DNA of 8,454 nucleotides from Thermoanaerobaculia bacterium (lineage in GTDB: Bacteria; Acidobacteriota; Thermoanaerobaculia; UBA5066): contig JAMQPJ010000427.1 of assembly GCA_023717585.1 (NCBI GenBank), forward strand, positions 1 through 8,454, written 5' to 3'. Position numbers and translations under genes: made by a program. Shown here piece by piece: positions 1 to 6,329 of this stretch. The notes under the pieces are model-generated. The model worked only from the letters and a program-made list of their open reading frames with translations. It was not told where the DNA came from and did not search any database. Numbering within the stretch: position 1 is the stretch's first letter; the number at the start of each line of letters is the position of its first letter.

Positions 1-1145
1 CGCTCGTCCTCGTGGGGATCTCGGCGGTCCTCCGTGTCCCGGCCGTCGGCGACGCCCCGCTCGTCGTCGCGGCGAACGGGCGGCGCGTCGTCGTGGTCGG
101 CGTGGACGGATGGACCGCGGCGCTGCCGGGAGACGGAGCGCGAGCGTCCTACGTCAAGGAGGCGCGGGATCCGGCGGCCTTCTGGACGACGGTCGCGACC
201 GGGGAAAGCGTGAAGCGTCACGGGATCGGCTCCTTGGATCTCGTGCGCATCGCGGGCGTCGGCGCGCCCGTGCGCCCTCTCGCGGGCGTCGGGTGGTACC
301 TTCGACGCGTCCTCCCGGCTCTGCGCCTCGCGCGGCGCGAATCGGTCACGGCGAGCGCCCGGCGCGTGCCGGCCCTCTGGGAGGTCGCGAGCCGCGGAGG
401 GATCCCGTCCCTCACCGTGAACTGGTGGACCACGTACCCCTCCGAGGAGGGGGGCGGGACGATACTCGGGAACCATCTCTTCTTCGCCGCCCGCTCGGGG
501 GGAGCGCTCGCGGGGGAGGGCTGGCCGGCCGACGCGGCGGAACGGGCGGCGCGCCTTGCCCCCCGCGTGACGCCGGAGCCGGGCTCGCTCGAGCGCCTCG
601 TGGCGGACGCGAAGGGACTCGACGATTTCGCGCTGGCGGCGTTTCGGGACGCCTGGCGACGCGAAGGCCCGCGCCTCGCTCTTCTCTACCTGCCGGGGCC
701 GGACATTCTCTCGTCGGCCCTCGCCGACCCCGAGCGCAGCGCGGCGGACCGCGTCGAGCTCGCCGCGGCCCTCACCGAGGAGACGGCGAAGCTCCACGGG
801 TTCCTCCTCGGCGCCGAGCTCGAACCAGCCCCCGATCTGCTCGTTCAGGTCCTCGACGCGGGGCGGCGCGAGGGAGGCGGCATCGTCCGGCTGTCCGGAC
901 CCCTGGCGCGCGCGGGCGCCGAGGCTACGCTCGCCCCCGCGGATCTCGCCCCCACGGTCCTCTCCGTTCTCGGAGTTCCCGCCTCACGGGAGATCGCGGG
1001 GCGCGTGCGTGGCGATCTCCTCGCGAAGGGAGCGGTCGACGGCGAGACCGTGGCGTCCTGGGGGCGGAGGCGCGTGGACGCGCGGCCGCCCATCGACCCG
1101 AAAGAGTACGTCGAGAACCTGCGCAGCCTCGGCTACCTGAGATAG
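1..1145 (+). CDS. Alkaline phosphatase-superfamily (type I phosphodiesterase-like) protein, 5'-truncated, possibly inactive
   Basis: The frame is open to the window edge, with hydrophobic codons before the first in-window start (GTG at 12), so the true start probably lies upstream. Numbering from that GTG, VVVVGVDGW (26-34) matches the first metal-binding strand and Asp of the superfamily. FWTTVATG (57-64) followed by H70-G71-I72 matches the nucleophile-Thr motif. ALWEVASRGG and the NWWTTYPSE segment (about 121-145) are typical of the bacterial phosphodiesterase/nucleotide pyrophosphatase branch. The C-terminus, with its APTVLSVLGVP segment and final LRSLGYLR, is also family-like. The usual D-x-x-x-H is PGPDILSSAL, and the usual SDHG is VLDAGRREGGG, so several metal-ligand His residues seem missing. 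The family hydrolyses phosphodiesters or transfers phosphate groups; here activity is doubtful. The hydrophobic N-terminal edge suggests a membrane anchor. The stop lies 1 bp from the convergent M14 gene stop. Family membership is fairly sure; substrate unknown. Confidence 0.75.
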   Translation, partial: LVLVGISAVLRVPAVGDAPLVVAANGRRVVVVGVDGWTAALPGDGARASYVKEARDPAAFWTTVATGESVKRHGIGSLDLVRIAGVGAPVRPLAGVGWYLRRVLPALRLARRESVTASARRVPALWEVASRGGIPSLTVNWWTTYPSEEGGGTILGNHLFFAARSGGALAGEGWPADAAERAARLAPRVTPEPGSLERLVADAKGLDDFALAAFRDAWRREGPRLALLYLPGPDILSSALADPERSAADRVELAAALTEETAKLHGFLLGAELEPAPDLLVQVLDAGRREGGGIVRLSGPLARAGAEATLAPADLAPTVLSVLGVPASREIAGRVRGDLLAKGAVDGETVASWGRRRVDARPPIDPKEYVENLRSLGYLR

Positions 1146-1146
1146 C

Positions 1147-2304
1147 TCAAAGCGCCCGCGTGTTCGTCATCATCGAGAGGAGCCGGAGGCCCCTCGGGAT
1201 CGACGAGAAGGCGTGGAAGAGAAGGACGACGCCGTCTTCGGGCGAGCGAACTTCCACGACCGCGTCCTGCACCCGGGGGGGAAGAGTGCAGCGTGTCGGG
1301 TCCACCATGCGGGCGATGAGGTCGCCTTTTCTCACGGGCGTGCCGGGGGAAACCGTGGCGTCCACGAGACCCGAAACCGGCGCGTAGATCGACTTGTAGT
1401 CGTTCACGCTGCACGCCACGATGCGGTACGCGGGATCGTCGGGCTCGCCGTCGAGCACGCCGTAGTAGCGCAGCGCCGAAGCGATGCGCTTGGCATCTTC
1501 GACGCCCTGCGTCATCGAGAAGGCGTTCATCGAGCCCAGCTCGACGGTGAATCCGTCCGCGAAGCGCCGGACGTCCGTGCGATTCAGGCGACGAAAGGCC
1601 TCCGCGAGGTCGTTCCACGGCACCCAGCACGCCTCGTCGAGCGCTCCGGCGAAGCGGGGGGGCACCTCGAGGACGAACGGTATGCCGAAGGCGCGGGTCG
1701 CCGCCGTCGCCCCTTCGGGCGCGTACAGGTAGCGCGGCGCGCGGTCTCCGGTGTGGAGGTCGAGCACGACGTCGGCTTCGATCGCGACCTCCTGGATGGC
1801 GAGAGCGAACTCCAGACGCGCCTCCATCCCCCACGGGCCGGCCGCGTCGCGCACGGCGCCGAGCGCGGCCTTCAGGGCTTCGCGGAAGCCGTCCCGGATC
1901 TCGGAGAGCGTCGCATCGCGGTGGACGGCGGCGAAGGCATCCACATCGACGTAGCAGGCGGAGCTTCCGCGCGAAGGACCGGTCAGGTTGATGTAGCCCC
2001 GGTTGAAATTGACGCCGGTCGCGAGATCGTAGACCCCGGCGACGTAGTCGCCGATCTGCTGGTTCGCGGCGATCGGGTTGACGCGCGGCACGAGGACGAG
2101 GCTTCCGCGCGGCGGCTCCTTCTCGAGTTGTTCGAAGAGCGCGAGGATGGCGGCATTCCCCTGCAGCTCGCCTCCGTGCACGTTGGCCTGGACGTACGCG
2201 AGCGGACGCGGGTTGCGCCCATGGCACCAGAAGACCGGTGCCGTCATCGCCTGGCCGACGGCATTCGTGCGGAGGACGATCTCTTTGCGCTCCCAGCGGT
2301 CCAT
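1147..2304 (-). CDS. M14-family zinc deacylase (succinylglutamate desuccinylase/aspartoacylase-like)
   Basis: A 385-residue protein of the AstE/AspA branch of the M14 zinc carboxypeptidases, which remove acyl groups from N-acyl amino acids or related amides. The zinc motif H-x-x-E is in NVHGGELQGN (H43, E46). The substrate-binding Arg is in LVPRVNP (R74), an N-R pair in FNRGY (N101-R102), the third zinc His in VLDLHTG (H184), and the likely catalytic Glu in FTVELGS (E255). The C-terminal part (about 305-335, APVSGLVDATVSPG then VRKGDLIA) is the beta-rich, hammerhead-like module seen in this subfamily. All catalytic positions are intact, so the enzyme should be active; the substrate cannot be told from sequence. 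No signal peptide is seen, so it is probably cytoplasmic. It is the last gene of a three-gene minus-strand run, 39 bp after the MOSC gene. The ATG has no clear Shine-Dalgarno but has a TAAACT hexamer 11 nt upstream, so it may also have its own promoter. Confidence 0.86.
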   Translation of the reverse strand: MDRWERKEIVLRTNAVGQAMTAPVFWCHGRNPRPLAYVQANVHGGELQGNAAILALFEQLEKEPPRGSLVLVPRVNPIAANQQIGDYVAGVYDLATGVNFNRGYINLTGPSRGSSACYVDVDAFAAVHRDATLSEIRDGFREALKAALGAVRDAAGPWGMEARLEFALAIQEVAIEADVVLDLHTGDRAPRYLYAPEGATAATRAFGIPFVLEVPPRFAGALDEACWVPWNDLAEAFRRLNRTDVRRFADGFTVELGSMNAFSMTQGVEDAKRIASALRYYGVLDGEPDDPAYRIVACSVNDYKSIYAPVSGLVDATVSPGTPVRKGDLIARMVDPTRCTLPPRVQDAVVEVRSPEDGVVLLFHAFSSIPRGLRLLSMMTNTRAL

Positions 2305-2315
2305 GTGCGAGGGGA

Positions 2316-2321
2316 AGTTTA
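2316..2321 (-). promoter_or_regulatory. Candidate -10 element (TAAACT) for the M14 deacylase gene
   Basis: On the minus strand TAAACT lies 11 nt before the ATG at 2304, inside the 39-bp gap after the MOSC gene. It fits TANNNT, the core of a bacterial -10 hexamer, and the gene lacks a clear Shine-Dalgarno. A recognisable -35 is absent. If used, the transcript leader would be only a few bases. Assigned by pattern only. Confidence 0.28.
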
Positions 2322-2343
2322 CAGGTCGGCGGATGACCCCGTT

Positions 2344-2883
2344 TCAGGGCCCGCCGAAGACCTCGGCCACCGTGGGGCGTCCCGGGTCGGTGGAAATCCG
2401 CGAGATCGCGGCCCCCGCCTCCACGGTGCCCTCCCGGACGACGCCGAGGTAGAACCCGGGCCGGCCCGCGGCCGCGAAGATTCTCACGAACCGCATCGAG
2501 CCCATGCGAAGGCCCAGCTTCGAGCACGGCGTGCGCGGCTGCGTCACGCGGAGCGTGGCCGAGCCGATCGTGAAGACGTCCCCGATGCGAACCTCGGTCT
2601 CGAGCAGTCCCTCCGACGTGAGGTTCTCTCCGAACGCGCCGGGCGAGAGGTCCGCGCGCGCCAGCATGGCCGACCAGTGCGCGTAGTGCTCGAAGGGGTA
2701 GAGGTAGACCGCCTTCGCGGGTCCGCCGTGGTACCGCGGGTCGGCCTGCCCGTCGCCTTCGAAGCCGAGGCGCGTGAGCGGGATCGCGCCGGTGACCGGC
2801 TCCTTGAGGATGGCGGTGCGCATCCTCCGTTTGCCGAACGTGACGTCTCGCGGCAGGCCGACGTTGACGGACAGAACTCTCAC
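2344..2883 (-). CDS. MOSC domain-containing protein (YiiM-like, single domain)
   Basis: A 179-residue protein made almost entirely of a MOSC domain, the beta-barrel also found at the C-terminus of molybdenum cofactor sulfurase. Visible landmarks are the opening strand VLSVNVG, the GFEGDGQADPRYHGGPAKAVYLYP block (about 40-63), GENLTSEGL (85-93) and the conserved Cys in QPRTPCSKLG (C120). E. coli YiiM and YcbX, of the same superfamily, take part in Mo-dependent detoxification of N-hydroxylated bases; a similar role here is inference. It is shorter than E. coli YiiM and ends soon after the domain, so the C-terminal helical domain of YiiM is absent. Translation probably begins at a GTG (2883) that overlaps the TGA of the upstream lipoprotein gene (GTGA), implying translational coupling. 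The GTG places the VLSVNVG strand right at the N-terminus, as expected. No Mo-cofactor biosynthesis gene is in the window. Confidence 0.92.
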   Translation of the reverse strand: MRVLSVNVGLPRDVTFGKRRMRTAILKEPVTGAIPLTRLGFEGDGQADPRYHGGPAKAVYLYPFEHYAHWSAMLARADLSPGAFGENLTSEGLLETEVRIGDVFTIGSATLRVTQPRTPCSKLGLRMGSMRFVRIFAAAGRPGFYLGVVREGTVEAGAAISRISTDPGRPTVAEVFGGP

Positions 2884-3803
2884 CGCGCGACCCGGAACGT
2901 CGTCGAGAAGCGCCCGCTGCCCGAGCGCCCGGTCTCACCGCGAAGCTTCGAGAGGTCGAGCGTGACGGTGATGTCCTCGCCGAGGGCGAAATCCTGCGAC
3001 GGCGTGAAGCGCAGGAGCTGCTCGTTCGGGAGATACGCCGCCGTCCCGCGGACGTCGCCCGACTCACTGCCGACCGCGAGGACAGCGCCATCCTCGATGC
3101 CTCCGGAGACGAGCTGCATCGAGAGGAGGAACGTGACGGCGACGCGGCGCGCGGCCACGACGGAGCCCGGCGCGGGGAAGACGTCGACCGCCGCGGGCGC
3201 GGGCGCGTCCACCCTGCCTTCGCCGCCACGGCCGGGCGCGATCGCGAACGCGATCGGCGGGAGAGGCGGCAGCGGGGGAGGCTTGGGGAGGTCTCCCTTG
3301 TGGATGCCGATGATCACGAGGACGACGAGCGCGACGACCGTGATCGCCGCGACGACGATCCAGACGACCGGCACCTTTCGCAGGACGACCGAGACGACCG
3401 CCCGCTCGCCCGCGATCACGTCGAACGCCCTGTGGCCGGGGTTACCGAGTGCGACGATGTCACCCTTCCCGTCGATGCGCTTCGTGACGCGCAGCCGGTA
3501 GTGGCCTGGCGGCAAGTCCGGCGCGGTCCACGTCGCGCTCATCGACCGCGCGACGAGCGTCTCGCCCTTGTCCACGCGCACGAGCTCCGAGAGGACGGGA
3601 AAGGCGACGGGGCGATCGGCCTCGCGGTCGGCGGGCTTCTCGTAGATGGCGACCGTCACGGCGCCGCTCGGCGGAGTGGAGGGGTCCGAGGGCGCGGGGC
3701 GGTCCGCGCGGGAGACGCCGATCGAGACGCAGCCGTCCAGCGCGAGCGGCGCGAGGACGACGAGGACGAGGCGTGCGGTGGAGCGAAGGAACGGGCGGCG
3801 CAT
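2880..3803 (-). CDS. Predicted lipoprotein with internal transmembrane segment and C-terminal Ig-like (SbsA/Big_5-type) domain
   Basis: A 307-residue envelope protein of unknown function. Residues 1-25 form a basic, hydrophobic leader ending in a lipobox-like LALDGC, with Cys25 the predicted lipidated residue; the Asp before Gly is unusual. Residues 45-142 look like a beta-sandwich with a PPGHYRLRV segment, resembling transthyretin- or carboxypeptidase-regulatory-like folds. A strong hydrophobic helix follows (about 144-166, VPVVWIVVAAITVVALVVLV), then a short basic stretch, a proline-rich linker (KPPPLPPLPP, 174-183), and a domain from about 207 to the end. That last domain has FPAPGSVVAARRVAVTF and LLRFTPSQDFALGEDITVTL, like the bacterial Ig-like Big_5/SbsA domain. 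A lipid anchor plus a membrane helix gives an unusual topology. It is the first gene of the minus-strand run, overlaps the MOSC start by 4 bp, and is divergent from the flavoprotein gene across 77 bp. The ATG follows a weak purine-rich GAGAG stretch. Confidence 0.68.
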   Translation of the reverse strand: MRRPFLRSTARLVLVVLAPLALDGCVSIGVSRADRPAPSDPSTPPSGAVTVAIYEKPADREADRPVAFPVLSELVRVDKGETLVARSMSATWTAPDLPPGHYRLRVTKRIDGKGDIVALGNPGHRAFDVIAGERAVVSVVLRKVPVVWIVVAAITVVALVVLVIIGIHKGDLPKPPPLPPLPPIAFAIAPGRGGEGRVDAPAPAAVDVFPAPGSVVAARRVAVTFLLSMQLVSGGIEDGAVLAVGSESGDVRGTAAYLPNEQLLRFTPSQDFALGEDITVTLDLSKLRGETGRSGSGRFSTTFRVAR

Positions 3804-3805
3804 GC

Positions 3806-3815
3806 GAGAGCTCTC
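3806..3815. repeat. 10-bp perfect palindrome GAGAGCTCTC before the lipoprotein start
   Basis: GAGAGCTCTC reads the same on both strands and lies 2 bp before the lipoprotein ATG (3803, minus strand), covering the place where a ribosome binding site would be. It could be a protein-binding site or a small mRNA hairpin that limits translation; it may be coincidental. Confidence 0.25.
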
Positions 3816-3846
3816 TCACGAAGCATGCCACTCCCGGCGTCCTCCG

Positions 3847-3864
3847 GGGGAAACACGCTTCCCC
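3847..3864. promoter_or_regulatory. Inverted repeat GGGGAA-N6-TTCCCC (operator-like or hairpin)
   Basis: Perfect 6-bp arms with a 6-nt spacer lie in the 77-bp divergent region, directly upstream of the TAAGAT hexamer and 17 bp before the NMO/FabK-like ATG. The placement between candidate -35 and -10 positions would suit a repressor site. A chance hairpin in GC-rich DNA is also possible. Confidence 0.3.
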
Positions 3865-3870
3865 TAAGAT
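3865..3870 (+). promoter_or_regulatory. Candidate -10 element (TAAGAT) for the NMO/FabK-like gene
   Basis: TAAGAT matches four of six TATAAT positions and ends 10 nt before ATG 3881, predicting a start site about 3-4 nt before the codon. No good -35 hexamer is seen about 17 bp upstream. An inverted repeat (3847-3864) abuts it, where an operator would sit. Confidence 0.3.
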
Positions 3871-3880
3871 CGAGCGCGCG

Positions 3881-4852
3881 ATGAAGACCGCCTTCACCGA
3901 AGCCGCGGGCATCGAGGTGCCGCTCATCTGCGGCGCGATGTACCCCTGCTCGAACCCCGAGCTCGTCGCGGCGGTCTCCGAGGCGGGCGGAATCGGCATC
4001 GTCCAGCCGCTCTCCCTCGTCTTCGTCCACAAGCGCGAGCTCCGCGCGGGATTGCGGGAGATCCGCTCCCTCACGAAGAAACCGGTCGGCCTGAACGTGC
4101 TGACGGAGAAGTCGATGGGCTCGGTCTACGCCAAACGCATGTCGCAGTACCTGGACGTCGCTCTCGAGGAGGGCGTTCGGTTCTTCGTGACGGCGCTTGG
4201 AAACCCGCGCTGGGTCGTGGACCGCGTCAGGCCCGCGGGCGGCGTCGTGTACCACGACGTGATCGACCGCCGGTGGGCCGAGAAGGCGGCGGCCGAGGGC
4301 GCCCACGGCCTCATCTGCGTGAACCGTCGCGCGGGCGGGCATCTCGGAAAGAAGAGCCCCGAGGAGCTGTGGGCCGAGCTCCAGGACCTGAAGCTCCCGC
4401 TCGTTTGCGCGGGCGGCGTCGGCAGCCCTGCGGAGTTCCGGTCGATGCTCGACCTCGGGTACTCGGGCGTCCAGTGCGGGACGCGCTTCATCGCGTCGAC
4501 GGAGTGCACGGCCCACGCGGACTACAAGAACGCGATCCTCGGCGCGGAGGAGGACGACATCGTCCCGACCGAGCGCGTCACGGGCGTCCCTCTGGCCGTC
4601 ATCAGGACGCCGTTCATCGAGAGGATGGGGACGAAGGCCGGCCCGATCGGCCGATGGATGTTGACGGGCCGCAGGACGAAGCACTGGATCCGCGGGTGGT
4701 ACTCGCTGCGCTCGGCTTTCCGGTTGAAGGACGCGTCGATGAAGGGCGCGACGTCGGCGGACTGCTGGCAGGCGGGGAAGAGCGTCGCGACGATCACGTC
4801 CGTCGAGGCGGCGGGCGAGATCGTCCGGAGCTTCGGGTCCGCGCTCGACTAG
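3881..4852 (+). CDS. Nitronate monooxygenase / FabK-type FMN flavoprotein
   Basis: A 323-residue TIM-barrel flavoprotein of the nitronate monooxygenase (formerly 2-nitropropane dioxygenase) family, which includes the enoyl-ACP reductase FabK. The N-terminus (GIEVPLICGAMYPCSNPELVAAVSEAGGIGI in outline, residues 10-40) is the family's first strand and Gly-rich turn. The active-site His lies in RRAGGHLG (H154). The FMN phosphate sites are CAGGVGSP (177-183) and QCGTRFIAS (198-206). A C-terminal segment with DCWQAGKS and VEAAGEIV resembles the FabK/NMO tail (GQ.AG...EEA.EI). Members oxidise nitronates to carbonyl compounds and nitrite, or reduce enoyl-ACP; sequence alone does not decide. I chose ATG 3881 because homology begins there; an in-frame ATG at 3773 would lie inside the divergent lipoprotein gene. 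There is no clear Shine-Dalgarno; a TAAGAT hexamer ends 10 nt before the ATG. Its stop overlaps the sthA stop in CTAG. Confidence 0.86.
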   Translation: MKTAFTEAAGIEVPLICGAMYPCSNPELVAAVSEAGGIGIVQPLSLVFVHKRELRAGLREIRSLTKKPVGLNVLTEKSMGSVYAKRMSQYLDVALEEGVRFFVTALGNPRWVVDRVRPAGGVVYHDVIDRRWAEKAAAEGAHGLICVNRRAGGHLGKKSPEELWAELQDLKLPLVCAGGVGSPAEFRSMLDLGYSGVQCGTRFIASTECTAHADYKNAILGAEEDDIVPTERVTGVPLAVIRTPFIERMGTKAGPIGRWMLTGRRTKHWIRGWYSLRSAFRLKDASMKGATSADCWQAGKSVATITSVEAAGEIVRSFGSALD

Positions 4853-6243
4853 TCCCCGTCGGCCCGGAGCTTGTTGTAGGCGTCCAGCGCGGCGACCTTG
4901 TAACACTCGGCGAACGTCGGGTAGTTGAAGACCGTCTCGACGAGCGCGTCGAGCGTGCCCCCGAACGTCAGGAAGGCCTGGCCGATGTGGACGAGCTCGG
5001 TCGCGGCCGTGCCGAGGATGTGGACGCCGAGAAGCTTCCGCGATCCGCGGTGCACGATGAGTTTCAGGATGCCGGTGTCGTCGCCGAGGATCGCGCCGCG
5101 CGCGATCTCGCGATAGTGGGCCACCCCGACCTCGTACGGCACGCCTTCTTTCGTGAGCTCCTCTTCGGTCCTGCCCACCATCGAGAGCTCGGGCACGGAG
5201 TAGATGCCGATCGGGTAGAGGTGGGGCATCGACGTGCACGCGACGCCGAAGGCGTGGCAGGAGGCGAGGCGCCCCTGCTCCATCGAGGTGGAAGCGAGCG
5301 CGGGGAACCCGATGACGTCGCCGACGGCGTAGATGTGCTCCTGCGCCGTCTGGTAGTTCTTGTTGACCTTCATTCGCCCGCGGCCGTCGGCTTCGAGGCC
5401 CGCGGCCGGAAGGTCGAGGTCCGCCGTGGCGCCGACGCGGCCGATCGAGTAGAGAAGCAGGTCCGCGGTGATCTTCTTCCCGCTCTTGAGCAGAGCGACC
5501 GCGCGGCGCGGGCCCTCGAGTCGGACGTCCGCGACGTCTTCGCCGAGCCGGAGCGTGCAGTTCATGTTGCGCATGGCGTAAGACAGCGCCTCGGAGATCT
5601 CGCCGTCCACGAATTCCAGGAGGCGCGGCCGCTTGTCGATGAGCGTCACCGCGACGCCGAGCGCCGCGAACATCGACGCGTACTCGACGCCGATGACCCC
5701 GCCTCCGACCACGATCATCGTGCGGGGAAGAGTCTTCAGGCTGAGGATGCCGTCGGAATCGAGGATCGTCTCCTCGTCCACCGCGATGCCGGGCGGCGTC
5801 GCGGGCCGCGTGCCGGTGGCGATGACGATCTTCTCCGCCTCGACGTCCGTCGCCCCGGTCAGGCCCGTCACGGAGAGGGCGTGCGGCCCGGTGAATTTCG
5901 CGACGCCGCCGAGCAGGGTCACGCCGTTGCGTTTCATCTGCGCGCGAATGACGTCGATTTCGCGCTTGATCACGGACTGGCAGCGGAAGAGGAGGTCCTG
6001 GGCCGTGATGTTCTCTTTCACGGAGTAGGACGTTCCGTACATCCCGCGCTGGGCGAAGCCCGAGAGGTAGAGCACGGCTTCCCGGAACGTCTTCGAGGGG
6101 ATCGTGCCCGTGTTGATGCACACTCCTCCCACGACCTCGCGCTTCTCGCAGATCCCGACCTTTCGGCCGAGCTTGGCCGCCTGGACGGCGGCGCGTTGCC
6201 CGGCCGGACCCGTGCCCAGGACGAAGAGATCGAACGACTGCAT
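4849..6243 (-). CDS. sthA: Soluble (Si-specific) pyridine nucleotide transhydrogenase
   Basis: A 464-residue cytoplasmic flavoprotein that transfers hydride between NADPH and NAD+ without proton pumping, balancing the two pools. The length matches known SthA. FAD binding is seen in FVLGTGPAGQRAA (GxGxxG at 10-15) and YAVGDVIG (305-312). The redox-site region reads GGVCINTGTIPSK (39-51): Cys42 is kept but the partner Cys of disulfide oxidoreductases is Thr47, as in SthA. The NAD(P) Rossmann motif is VVGGGVIGVEYAS (178-190), followed by an acidic D203. The C-terminal interface reads FNYPTFAECYKVAAL (439-453), where lipoamide dehydrogenases have a catalytic His. Together the missing Cys and His separate SthA from dihydrolipoamide dehydrogenase and mercuric reductase. 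It is transcribed away from the NTF2-like gene across 86 bp and toward the flavoprotein gene, overlapping it by 4 bp at the stop codons. No Shine-Dalgarno is seen; a TAGAAT hexamer ends 10 nt before the ATG. Confidence 0.95.
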   Translation of the reverse strand: MQSFDLFVLGTGPAGQRAAVQAAKLGRKVGICEKREVVGGVCINTGTIPSKTFREAVLYLSGFAQRGMYGTSYSVKENITAQDLLFRCQSVIKREIDVIRAQMKRNGVTLLGGVAKFTGPHALSVTGLTGATDVEAEKIVIATGTRPATPPGIAVDEETILDSDGILSLKTLPRTMIVVGGGVIGVEYASMFAALGVAVTLIDKRPRLLEFVDGEISEALSYAMRNMNCTLRLGEDVADVRLEGPRRAVALLKSGKKITADLLLYSIGRVGATADLDLPAAGLEADGRGRMKVNKNYQTAQEHIYAVGDVIGFPALASTSMEQGRLASCHAFGVACTSMPHLYPIGIYSVPELSMVGRTEEELTKEGVPYEVGVAHYREIARGAILGDDTGILKLIVHRGSRKLLGVHILGTAATELVHIGQAFLTFGGTLDALVETVFNYPTFAECYKVAALDAYNKLRADGD

Positions 6244-6253
6244 GGCGGCGGGG

Positions 6254-6259
6254 ATTCTA
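6254..6259 (-). promoter_or_regulatory. Candidate -10 element (TAGAAT) for sthA
   Basis: On the minus strand TAGAAT matches five of six TATAAT positions and ends 10 nt before the sthA ATG (6243), the same spacing as in the NMO/FabK-like gene. No Shine-Dalgarno intervenes, and no convincing -35 is present. A very short leader is implied. Confidence 0.35.
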
Positions 6260-6270
6260 CGGGCTCGCGT

Positions 6271-6307
6271 GAGGATCGCGCGACCCTCGAGGAGATCCTC
6301 GCGATCC
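6271..6307. promoter_or_regulatory. Inverted repeats in the sthA / NTF2-like divergent promoter region
   Basis: The 86-bp divergent spacer holds nested symmetry: GGATCGCG (6273-6280) with CGCGATCC (6300-6307), GAGGATC (6271-6277) with GATCCTC (6294-6300), and the palindrome CCTCGAGG (6285-6292) between them. The cluster lies between the two outward-facing candidate -10 hexamers, so a shared regulator could control both genes. No known operator consensus is recognised. Confidence 0.33.
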
Positions 6308-6310
6308 GGA

Positions 6311-6316
6311 TAGACT
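6311..6316 (+). promoter_or_regulatory. Candidate -10 element (TAGACT) for the NTF2-like gene
   Basis: TAGACT matches four of six TATAAT positions and ends 13 nt before ATG 6330. The downstream GGGGGAA could act as ribosome binding site if the transcript starts just after the hexamer. It faces away from the sthA element across about 51 bp that contain inverted repeats. Confidence 0.27.
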
Positions 6317-6329
6317 CCCCGGGGGAACG

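Noticed and set aside
1297..1386. Biotin/lipoyl attachment domain at the C-terminus of the M14 protein
   Set aside because: The hammerhead-like segment lacks the modified Lys in an MKM or DK context; this beta module is normal in the AstE/AspA family.
1133..3229. 698-codon open frame on the minus strand
   Set aside because: It overlaps the MOSC and M14 genes in another frame, and its translation is an Arg/Pro/Ala/Ser-rich string without domains, as expected of GC-rich shadow frames.
1213..3501. 762-codon open frame on the plus strand
   Set aside because: Antisense shadow of the three minus-strand genes, all of which have intact family motifs.
3773..3880. 36-codon upstream extension of the NMO/FabK-like gene from an ATG at 3773
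   Set aside because: The extension lacks homology to the family, crosses the divergent spacer and enters the lipoprotein gene; the family N-terminus starts at ATG 3881.
3656..6121. 821-codon open frame on the minus strand
   Set aside because: It spans sthA, the NMO/FabK-like gene and part of the lipoprotein gene; composition is dominated by R, A, P, D and H with no family motif.
4849..6243. Dihydrolipoamide dehydrogenase or mercuric reductase as identity of the flavoprotein
   Set aside because: The second redox Cys is Thr47 and the C-terminal catalytic His is replaced in FNYPTFAE, both as in SthA.
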